Of a DNA stretch of 9,001 nt, positions 1-7,535 are shown piece after piece (the first letter of the stretch is position 1; every line of letters begins with the position of its first letter). Where the stretch lies: the NCBI GenBank assembly GCA_025362255.1, contig JANYGY010000106.1, forward strand, positions 1-9,001, written 5' to 3'. The stretch is from Planctomycetales bacterium. Its GTDB lineage: Bacteria > Planctomycetota > UBA11346. Both the position numbers and the translations under genes were made by a program. The notes under the pieces are model-generated. The model was not told the DNA's origin. It made no database searches and saw only the letters and a program-made list of their open reading frames with translations.

Positions 1-54
1 CCAACATGGACTTTCAACATTGACCGATCTGGGGAGCTATCGGAAACTAAATTT

Positions 55-64
55 GACAATTGTC
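55..64. promoter_or_regulatory. 10-bp perfect palindrome upstream of the beta-helix gene
   Basis: GACAATTGTC is a perfect palindrome about 60 bases upstream of the chosen start codon. It overlaps a consensus-like -35 hexamer, TTGACA, at 53-58. I see no good -10 box at the usual 16-18 base spacing, so promoter status is weak. It could be an operator half-site pair or chance. Confidence 0.2.
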
Positions 65-124
65 TTTTCACCAGTGAGCGACGCTGTCGTAATTTTTTTG
101 ACTGCTCAACCGAAAGCACCTATC

Positions 125-2662
125 ATGACTATGCGACTTATAATTTTATTCTTATTGATAGTGACTGGAAACTATGCGTGTGGAAGCGATGTCGCATTTC
201 CAAGCGATGCAGGGATCATTGATGTGAAACGCGATTATGGCGCCGTGGGCAATGGCGTCGCGGATGACACCGCAGCGCTAAATGCTGCATGCCGTGCGGG
301 TGAGGGCGCGTTTCAAACCGTCTATCTGCCGCCAGGAACGTACCTCGTCTCAAGCCCCATCCATTTCCAGACGTGGATGTTGTTGCAGGGCGCAGGCGCG
401 AGCCGCACCACGATCAAACTGAAAGACAGCTGTCCCGGATTCACCAATCCCACGGCGTGGTCGTGGGTGGTGGCGAGCGTCAATGCCGACCCGGCTACCC
501 AGCGCAGTGCGGGTGGTGATTATATTGGTGGGGCGGTGAACAATACGGCATTCAGCTCGTACCTGTGCGATCTGACCGTCAGCACCGGCAGCGGAAATCC
601 CGGAGCGGTCGGCGTTCACTGGATTTCAAATAATGGCGGCGGACTGCGAGACGTGGACATTCGTTCCGAGGATGGTGTTGGCTTGATCGGCTTGGACCTC
701 CGCAATCCAGGCGATGGGCCATGCCTCTACCGCAACGTCCGCATCCAGGGTTTTGATGTCGGAGTCGAGGCGTACAATTCACTGTATCTGAGCGTCTTTG
801 AACACCTGACCCTGACAGCTCAACGCCTGGTCGGCCTGCGCAATCGTGGTCACGCCACGGTCGTACGAAATCTACTCAGCACGAATACAGTTCCAGCAGC
901 TCAGAATCTCGCTAACGGATACTATGAAGGACATCTGACCCTGATTGGTGGAACCTGTAGCGGCGGAGCGGTGAATCAGGTTGCGGTGACCAGTGACAAT
1001 CCGGCCGAGACTCGCTTGGTCGTACGCGATTTGTCGACCAGTGGCTATCGGGCTGCCGTGCGCGTGAATGGAACGGATCAACCAGGAACTTCCCTGGTCG
1101 ATTATACCAGCTCACCAATTGAAACCCAATTTCCAGGCCCCGCGGCGATGCCGCGCTTGCCGATCGAAGAGACTCCGGATGTCTCCTGGCCGGCCACGAA
1201 TGAATGGGTAAATGTCCGTACTTACCAGTCGCTGGTGATCAACGATGACTGGGCTCCGGCAATCCAGGCCGCGATCGATTCTGGCAAGGTGGCAGTGTAT
1301 ATGCCCAAGAATGGATACCGGATCAAGAGCACCATTCTGGTGCGTGGTGGTGTACGCTGGATTCAAGGCTGCGGCAGTTCGTTTGTGTACGATCCTGCAC
1401 TGGGAAGTAACCCGTGTATACGCGTCGGAGACGGCAGCGGCCCAGTGGTGATCGAGCGCCTGTCATGGGAGGGAAATTTCCCGAACGCCATCGCCCATGC
1501 CGGCAACAAGACTCTCGTCACCCGGCTTGCACGCTATGCCAGCTATCGCTCTGAGGCTGCCTGCGGAAATCTGTTCCTCGATGACATGGCGGGTGGGCCA
1601 TATGACTTTGCTTTTCCCCAACGGGTCTGGGCGCGCGCGATGAATTGCGAAGGCGCCCAGACGATGATCACCAACCGCGGGGCAACGGTGTGGGTTCTCG
1701 GCTGGAAGAGTGAAGGCAATTGCACCGTGGCCTACAATACCACGGCAGGCGCGCGCACTGAGATACTCGGAGGAATGATCTATCCGGCTACCGACACCAC
1801 GAGTGCACCACCAGCATTCATCAATCGGGGCGGCGATCTGGGCGTGATGGTCGCTCTATTTTATGCCGGCCAGCAGCTGGTCGAAGAAACGCACGGTGGG
1901 GTGACGCGGACCTTCACCAGATCAAGTGGGACCAGCCAGTTACATTTTCGCGGATCACCCCAGACCATCGTCCAGGTATTGACCACGATCACCGTGCTGC
2001 CCTCGACCGCGTCGGTGTTGGTTGGAAGCAATCAAACCTTCAGTGCGTTGGCTCTCGATCAAAACGGGGCACTTATGTCCACCCAGCCGAATTTTATTTG
2101 GGGAGTCGCTGGTGGTGGCTCGATCAGTAATGCCGGAGTGTTTCTAGCGAGCGGCACTGCGGGTGGTCCTTTCACCGTGACCGCCACCAGCGGCCTGGTC
2201 AACGGAACTGCTCAGCTGAGTACCACCGCCACCCCGGTAGCCCTCAGCATCACCAGCGCTGCGCCCGGCAATGGCATCGTTGGCGTGGTGTTCAGCCACC
2301 TCGGGACGGTCAGCGGGACTGGACCAGTGACGTGGACCCTCAGCACCGGCGTCCTTCCCCCCGGCTTAAATCTGAATGGCACCAGTGGGGCCATTACCGG
2401 GACGCCGGCCAGCGCAGGAATTTATACGGGAGTTATCCAAGTTTCAGGACCTATCATCCCTGCAGCCACCCAGGCATTCACGATAGTTATCGGTGAAGCT
2501 GGAACCACGAGTGGTGGCAATGACAATAGCGGATCGGGGTTCAGCAATGATGGTGGAAAATCATGTGGTAGCGGCAGTATGTTAGGGCTGCTCCTCGGCT
2601 TTTTGGTCATCAGCAGTTTACATCGACATCGGCAAATAGAAAAAATTAAATCTTACATTTAG
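125..2662 (+). CDS. Exported double beta-helix (pectate-lyase-3/GH55-like) protein with Ig-like domains and CTERM-like tail
   Basis: Predicted 845-residue exported protein, probably a polysaccharide lyase, hydrolase or binding protein; the substrate is not readable. I start at the ATG at 125 because it opens directly into a signal peptide (residues 3-18, hydrophobic, near C19); a GAAAG lies 8 bases upstream. An in-frame TTG at 20 would bury the signal. Residues 33-73 carry the Pectate_lyase_3 signature (DYGAVGNG, then DDTAAL at 47-52, then VYLPPGTY at 66-73). A second copy starts near residue 360 (DDWAPAIQAAIDSGK at 374-388, VYMP at 391-394). Two such halves resemble the GH55-type double helix. 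A Big_2-like Ig domain spans about 620-703 and a He_PIG-type Ig domain about 704-790. A Gly/Ser/Asn linker (793-811) leads to KSCGSGS, a hydrophobic stretch at 819-832 and a basic tail, which looks like a protein-sorting signal. The gene is monocistronic as far as seen and converges on the minus-strand operon. The fold is fairly sure; the enzymatic activity is not. Confidence 0.85.
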   Translation: MTMRLIILFLLIVTGNYACGSDVAFPSDAGIIDVKRDYGAVGNGVADDTAALNAACRAGEGAFQTVYLPPGTYLVSSPIHFQTWMLLQGAGASRTTIKLKDSCPGFTNPTAWSWVVASVNADPATQRSAGGDYIGGAVNNTAFSSYLCDLTVSTGSGNPGAVGVHWISNNGGGLRDVDIRSEDGVGLIGLDLRNPGDGPCLYRNVRIQGFDVGVEAYNSLYLSVFEHLTLTAQRLVGLRNRGHATVVRNLLSTNTVPAAQNLANGYYEGHLTLIGGTCSGGAVNQVAVTSDNPAETRLVVRDLSTSGYRAAVRVNGTDQPGTSLVDYTSSPIETQFPGPAAMPRLPIEETPDVSWPATNEWVNVRTYQSLVINDDWAPAIQAAIDSGKVAVYMPKNGYRIKSTILVRGGVRWIQGCGSSFVYDPALGSNPCIRVGDGSGPVVIERLSWEGNFPNAIAHAGNKTLVTRLARYASYRSEAACGNLFLDDMAGGPYDFAFPQRVWARAMNCEGAQTMITNRGATVWVLGWKSEGNCTVAYNTTAGARTEILGGMIYPATDTTSAPPAFINRGGDLGVMVALFYAGQQLVEETHGGVTRTFTRSSGTSQLHFRGSPQTIVQVLTTITVLPSTASVLVGSNQTFSALALDQNGALMSTQPNFIWGVAGGGSISNAGVFLASGTAGGPFTVTATSGLVNGTAQLSTTATPVALSITSAAPGNGIVGVVFSHLGTVSGTGPVTWTLSTGVLPPGLNLNGTSGAITGTPASAGIYTGVIQVSGPIIPAATQAFTIVIGEAGTTSGGNDNSGSGFSNDGGKSCGSGSMLGLLLGFLVISSLHRHRQIEKIKSYI

Positions 2663-3045
2663 TCAGATTGTTATGAGTCTTTCAGATATAGGGCGACGAG
2701 GATGAGGTAATGGATCGTTGCCTAGATTAAAGGCGAAGGAGTGAGCCAAATAGCAGCGCTACTCGGTCATTCCAATAACGCTGAAGGTGAGCAACGAGAC
2801 AGAGTCAGCCTTGCTGGCCTATTTTCGACTGACTCCGACTGACTACTAGGAACCACGTCACTAATGCCGGAGCCGAAAACATTTACAATGTCGTCATAAC
2901 CCTTCAACGCACAGCACGCGGATACTGCACCAGGAAGACCTACTGCCTAGTCATTCGCTTCTCCTGCCTGTGCTTAGCGCTGTATTCAACCTTTCATCGA
3001 CAAGCACATCGTGCATGGCCCCCCACGCAACCGGCGGAAGAGCTT
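2663..3045. other. Intergenic stretch without a recognisable gene
   Basis: About 380 bases between the end of the beta-helix gene and the paired hairpins. All frames are broken by frequent stops and I see no intact gene or RNA gene. Two things stand out. One is a short plus-frame fragment (about 2726-2842) whose translation includes GVSQIAALLGHSN, reminiscent of a tyrosine-recombinase box or a transposase helix-turn-helix. The other is a 9-base direct repeat (CGACTGACT at 2826-2834 and 2836-2844). The region may be decayed mobile or coding DNA, but this cannot be settled by eye. Confidence 0.5.
2826..2844. repeat. Two-copy 9-bp direct repeat
   Basis: CGACTGACT occurs twice, separated by a single C, giving a 10-base period. 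Each copy itself contains the tetramer GACT twice. It is likely a small slippage duplication in non-coding DNA. Confidence 0.6.
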
Positions 3046-3080
3046 AAATAACTATTACGAGAAATTCGAAATAGTTATTT
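3046..3080. terminator. AT-rich hairpin (first of a tandem pair)
   Basis: AAATAACTATT (3046-3056) pairs perfectly with AATAGTTATTT (3070-3080). Inside, after one A-A mismatch, CGA (3058-3060) pairs with TCG (3066-3068) around a 5-base loop. It lies between convergent genes and 3 bases from a second, stronger hairpin. The stem is AT-rich and ends in T-rich sequence on the plus strand, so it may help end plus-strand transcription. A canonical U tract is not obvious. Confidence 0.45.
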
Positions 3081-3083
3081 TAT

Positions 3084-3124
3084 GAAATATCTCAACCTGT
3101 TAATTCAACAGGTTGAGATATTTC
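3084..3124. terminator. 18-bp perfect hairpin, likely terminator of the minus-strand operon
   Basis: GAAATATCTCAACCTGTT (3084-3101) is exactly complementary to 3107-3124, with a 5-base AATTC loop. It begins 39 bases after the stop codon of the DUF4838 gene in the direction of transcription. On the minus strand the 3' side runs into ATAAAATAA rather than a clean U run, so it is an imperfect intrinsic terminator. It may instead stabilise the transcript end or act in both directions. The structure itself is certain; its role is inferred from its place between convergent genes. Confidence 0.6.
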
Positions 3125-3163
3125 GGACATACAATATAGCTTCAATGATATAAGGTTGAAATA

Positions 3164-5561
3164 CTATTCACGAAAATTTAAAGTCGTGAAATCGGCTGGA
3201 TTGGCGTTGAATCCGCCAAAACGCGCATTTAACTTCTGATTTTCACGAATGCTTGGGGTGTCGCGGGCACAATCACTCATGCGGTTGCGCGTGATCTGGA
3301 TGGTCCACTTGGCGCCAGTGCCACCGCGAGCTTCTTCTGACAAAGATTTATAAGGAACGAATATTTCCATCGACCAGAAGCCTTTGTCTAGATGGCTTTT
3401 CGTCACCACCTGATCAGGTTTTAGCAAACCCATTCCCGTGTTGATTGCCTGCACGGCGCCATTGGCGTTGATGATGGTTTGAACAAATCTTCCCTCATTC
3501 TTTCCGGTCGGATCAAGGAACAACTCGACGCAGTCATCCCAATACGTGAGGCCATTGTCATTGGTCTTGATCGCCCGCCGCAGCTTGTCCGGACTGGGCT
3601 CGGTCATCTTGAGGCCGAAGGTGATGCCCTGCAGCGTGAACAATGCTTTGACCTCGGTTGGATACTCCACTTCCACCTGCTTCTTGGTTACGAATTCGTC
3701 GTATTTCTTCAGGAACACGGGCTCGGCAATTTTCCAATCAGCCTCATCAAGAACTCCATCGATTAGAGGACTCTTGGCAACTTTGAAAGCGGACATCATC
3801 TGAACTCCCTTAGCCTCGATGACAGTGGAATATTCGTCGAAGCCTGCCTGGAAGATGCTCGAGTAAAACTCCAAGCGTTTGGCCGCCTGGACATCAGGAG
3901 CAGCCTCGACCTTAGCCTTGGCCAGCAGATCTTTGATCGTATCGAGCGTTTGCTTAGGAAAGGACACTTCATACACCGCCTTGGGCGTGAGCCGGCCGCC
4001 CGGCCAGCTGCTCTTTTCCCAGCCATCACACTGCAGTTGCACAATTTTACGTACGGTGGCAGCGGCAGGGCCATACATCCGTTTACAATGTTCGTCGATT
4101 GCTGCGTCGACGGGAAAGTCAGGATTCCACAGCAGTTTCATCCAGGAATACAAAGTGATATGGAAGCGTGGCCATTCATTGTCGGCCCCGCTGTTGATGA
4201 AGCAGCCAACCGACTTGTCCCGGTTATGGCGATAGAAATCCCTGCAGCACGTGCGGAAATTGATAGGGCGCCTGGACCCGATCAGCAGGCCAGCAGGAGT
4301 ACTGCCACTCTTGGACCTTGTTACCCGTGGCGGCGATCCAGTCGTCGATTGGCGCTTGGTCCTCGGCTAGAATGCTAGGCTCCTTATAAGTAGCTATGCC
4401 ATTCATGCCACACACCTCGACAAAGACATTTTTCGGCAACTTGGCACCTTTGGGGGCACGGGTGTAATTCATGTAGGCAAGAAAAAGTATGGTCTTGTCC
4501 TTGTATTTTTTTTCCACTGCCTGTGACAAACGTGTAGTGAAATCAACCATAATTCGCGAAGCGCTCCCCAGATTTCCGGCGGATGGGTCCATCAATTTGG
4601 TACATGCCGGACAGCAGCAGGCGATGCCGATATCGGTGGGAGATACTGAAATGGTGTCACCACAGATGAACGAGGCCTTTTTGGTGCCGGCGTAATGCGC
4701 GTCGATTTCCTCCATGAAGGTTTCAAGGGTTCTGGGGTTGCTATAGCAATAGGTGCTATGGTCGGCACTTCCGTCGGGGTTGACCTGAAAAATCTCGGGC
4801 CGATTTTTCAGATAATCTTCATTTTTGTACCACTCAGCTGGCTGATGGACGCGAAGCTGCTGTGGCCACGACATGGAATTTCGCAGAAACATCACCTGCG
4901 GATGAAACTGTTCGGGCCAGTAGGTGCGATTGTGAAAAGCGGGGGCATCCGTATACCAGCAAGATGGGACGCTGACAGAAGTTTGCGTGCGAATTGACCG
5001 CCCTCCGTCATCGGGTGCCCAATACCAACGTGTGCCCACGAAGCGCTCATTGAGGTCGACCACTCCCCATGCAGTTCCATCTGCGGTGCTACCGACGCCA
5101 GGGCTGTCGTCGTTGCCGACGATGTAAATGGCGGTCGGAGTAGTTTTAAGTTCAAATCCCTCAAGTGGCTGATTTTTTCCGACCAGGCCTAATTTTGCCG
5201 AAGCTTCACAGTCGCCGATGACGATTGCCGGCTCGGTTATTTTGCCATAAAAAATCGGCAATTTCGCGCCGGTGGACTGCTCGATACATCGTTGCAGTTC
5301 ATTAACGATCACTTTCAGTTTGGCACTCGGCTCGGCCTTCATAACGCAAATGGTCACGTTGGACTTGCCCATATCGACTAGGTTGAATGGATTTTTTTGA
5401 GCAACTTCCATTTTTTTCACCGGACTCAGGTCAGCGACGACAAGATCCGCTTCTACACCGCTGAGCGACACCGACATACTCGTCGTAATAATAACTAGGG
5501 CAGGGAGTGATAGCCTAGTCTTATTTTTTATTTTTTGAGAAATGGTCTGTATATAATTCAT
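3164..5561 (-). pseudogene. Secreted DUF4838 / CBM9-like protein, interrupted by a one-base frameshift
   Basis: When the frame is repaired this is a 798-residue exported protein. The start at 5561 is chosen because AGGA (5571-5574) sits 9 bases upstream and the first 38 residues form a signal peptide (basic KIKNKTR, then a hydrophobic stretch). Residues about 60-200 resemble the alpha-glucuronidase-type N-terminal domain (NERFVGTRWYWAPDDGG near 171-187). Residues about 205-560 are DUF4838, including CCCPAC at 315-320 and PADR near 425. Residues about 590-798 are a CBM9-like carbohydrate-binding domain (PLIDGVLDEADW, later WDDCVELFLDP). The reading frame ends at TAA (4224-4226), after residue 445 of the unrepaired frame. 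The other frame continues the family sequence from FYRHNRDKSVGCFIN without a gap if one T of the TTT at 4236-4238 is removed. It is the last gene of the operon, 109 bases after the dehydrogenase. The likely role is polysaccharide binding or glycoside cleavage outside the cytoplasm; activity is unproven for DUF4838. It could be a true pseudogene or a sequencing error. Confidence 0.85.
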
Positions 5562-5570
5562 AATAAGAAG

Positions 5571-5574
5571 TCCT
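5571..5574 (-). promoter_or_regulatory. Ribosome binding site of the DUF4838 gene
   Basis: AGGA (minus strand), 9 bases before the ATG at 5561. It decides between this start and the longer frame that opens at 5687, whose first 42 residues do not look like protein of this family and would displace the signal peptide. Confidence 0.6.
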
Positions 5575-5670
5575 GTTGGTTGACTGAGTTTATCCGCATC
5601 CGGCGGCATACATGGTACGGTGAAGCAGTCGATCTGTTCATATATATTTTGGAAGAGCGTCTGATCACGT

Positions 5671-6687
5671 TTAACAGAACTGCTCAATTAAGGCAGTGGA
5701 AAACCGTTCGTTCGCCTGGCGAGTTCTTCCGGCGTTATGCGGCGAATGCACCACATTATGACGACCCAAGAGTGGGTCATTGAGTGGAACTGGCTCGACC
5801 TCGAAAACGTCCGCCGCAAGCGCCAGATCATCGGACAATACCCTGCGCCGCACAGCGACCATGTCACAGATCAGCGCCCTGGTGACCATCACCACCAGAC
5901 ATCCTCTGGGCAGCGCATCGATGTGCGCGGCGGTGATCAGGCCTTCGGTCTGTGGGGTCAGTGGCACCATCGGGACGAAAATTTCGGCGTCGCTCACCAA
6001 ACGCTCGAGATGCCATTAGCGACGCGATCCTGCGCGATGGAAACACGGCTCGCTGGCATAAGGATCCCACACCGCGACGTCAGCCCCAAGGACAGTGGCG
6101 AAGCTCGCATAGCGGCTCGCGATATTGCCGGCACCGACGATCCGCACCTTCTTGCCTGCTAAAGTACCATTGGTGAATCGGTTATCATCACCGTACTGAT
6201 ATCCTCTCGTTCCTGGCACGCCGACCCCACCTGCTGGCTCATAGTCCCATGCCGACAGATCAGTGATAATCTGAAGGTGCATCTGCGGAATCCGCCGCAG
6301 TCCGCAAAGAGTCAACGCCAGACCGAACTCGGCTACGGACTGGCCCCAATACCCCTCGTTGGGCTGCGCGTGGTAACGAACTCCCCGGGCAACCAATGCT
6401 GCTAGAAATGGTTCCCGGGTTGGAGATTCGATAGAGATCTCCTGCAGACCAGAAAACACTGCGGCGCAGGCCGCAGTGGTCACGGTGCCAAAAACGATCA
6501 TTCGCGTCACCGTATGCGGGCGACTGACCATTTCGGATACGGGCGTCGTGTCCGCAGCCTTTTGACGGATGAATTCGACCTCACCCTGCGTACTCCATTG
6601 GGCATGCGCGTGGTCTGCGGACCATGGCCAGAATTTGTCGAAGTTAGGATGGACGATGATGACACTGCGCATGGTGGGTACTTTCAT
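5671..6687 (-). pseudogene. D-isomer-specific 2-hydroxyacid dehydrogenase with an in-frame stop codon
   Basis: NAD(P)-dependent dehydrogenase of the D-2-hydroxyacid (phosphoglycerate/formate dehydrogenase-like) family, probably cytoplasmic; the natural substrate may be a sugar-derived hydroxyacid. The start at 6687 overlaps the stop of the upstream PmoA gene (ATGA), which implies coupled translation; an ATG at 6672 is the alternative. Residues 182-209 hold the nucleotide-binding fold (VRIVGAGNIASR, ending in VWDP). Codon 224 (6016-6018) is TAA. Reading through it in the same frame continues perfectly: LERLVSDAEIFVPMVPLTP, the catalytic Arg (near 270, VVMVTR), the catalytic Glu (DVFEVEP, near 298) and the catalytic His (SPHNAG, 317), ending at 338, about the usual family length. 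The stop removes all three catalytic residues, so the protein as written cannot work. No base needs to be inserted or deleted, so a single substitution or base-call error explains it. Third gene of the ATGA-linked trio. Confidence 0.85.
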
Positions 6688-7535
6688 TTTTTGAAACGAG
6701 ACCAGCTCGCCTCGACGGCGGATGCATCGGTCTGGCCGGAATGAATGAAAAGGCGATGTCGACTGGTAGACGTGGCTCCTGCAGCCAGGTTCCACGCGCC
6801 GGCGATGCACCGGCTGGGCGAAATACCCAACTGGCAATCGACCCGCCACGGAACCGGATGCTGGGGATTTTTCGGATGATCCATCATCGCCATTCCCGCC
6901 CAGGGGTCCGCGCCGTGACGATCCGGGATGGGCATTGCGATGGCCACCCAGCGCGCGCGCTGCCCCTCGGCCGTTTCGTGGGTCTGATGCCCTTCACTGG
7001 TCAGAACGCTGCCGACTCCCGCAAACGGCATGCGCAGAAAAAGACCGCCGTAGGGATATTGGCCGAAAACCAGATCGACGTCGGCGCGCAGAGTCCACGT
7101 CAGATCAAGTTCGTAACGGTCGCCCAAATCAGTCAGCGTCCATTTCTGCGTCTCGGTCAAAACCGCATGGTGATCAGGAGCACGCCAATCGCTGATGACG
7201 GACCACGTGCACTGATTCCCGTCAACCAACGGTGTTAAGAGGGGACGTGGATGAAAAGTGCCATCCTGGTGCGCTTGAGGAACCAGACCTTCGGTCCAGA
7301 ATCCAATACCATTTACCTCATTCATACCCACATACAGTCCATGCTGCCACGGATGGTGTGGCGGTGCATTTTCTGTCAGAGTGCCATGACCTTTTGGGGC
7401 CAAGATCGGATGAATATAGGCACGCTTATTAGGGTCTGCCTGCTGGACCAAAATCGGTGAGGCCTCCGAATTGCGATGAATGGCGAGGTGGGTCGCGGTA
7501 TGGACGGCCGTTAGTTTTTGTGGCGCAGGCTTCAT
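6684..7535 (-). CDS. PmoA / DUF6807 family protein
   Basis: A 283-residue protein of the PmoA (PF14100, now DUF6807) family. Despite the family name it is unrelated in role to particulate methane monooxygenase; members occur in carbohydrate-use clusters of PVC and Bacteroidota bacteria and their reaction is not established. Family features seen are RAYIHPILAPKG (about 38-49), the His-rich PPHHPWQHGLYVG (58-70) and NGIGFW (75-80), followed by a beta-rich body with a PYGGLFLRMPF segment. No signal peptide is apparent, so it is probably cytoplasmic. The start at 7535 is well supported: AGGAG (7543-7547) lies 7 bases upstream and the ATG overlaps the stop of the oxidoreductase gene (ATGA). Its own stop overlaps the dehydrogenase start in the same way. 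It is intact, unlike the two genes downstream. Confidence 0.85.
   Translation of the reverse strand: MKPAPQKLTAVHTATHLAIHRNSEASPILVQQADPNKRAYIHPILAPKGHGTLTENAPPHHPWQHGLYVGMNEVNGIGFWTEGLVPQAHQDGTFHPRPLLTPLVDGNQCTWSVISDWRAPDHHAVLTETQKWTLTDLGDRYELDLTWTLRADVDLVFGQYPYGGLFLRMPFAGVGSVLTSEGHQTHETAEGQRARWVAIAMPIPDRHGADPWAGMAMMDHPKNPQHPVPWRVDCQLGISPSRCIAGAWNLAAGATSTSRHRLFIHSGQTDASAVEASWSRFKK

Noticed and set aside
20..124. TTG-initiated 35-residue extension of the beta-helix protein
   Set aside because: It would place the signal peptide internally, and the extension shows no family similarity; the ATG at 125 opens directly into the export signal.
2663..3045. Possible CRISPR, tRNA or riboswitch in the long gap
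   Set aside because: No regularly spaced repeats beyond the two-copy 9-mer, no cloverleaf and no known riboswitch core seen.
3879..4378. Overlapping plus-strand open frames of 118 and 142 codons
   Set aside because: They lie antisense to the well-recognised DUF4838 gene, have no family-like composition and no ribosome binding site.
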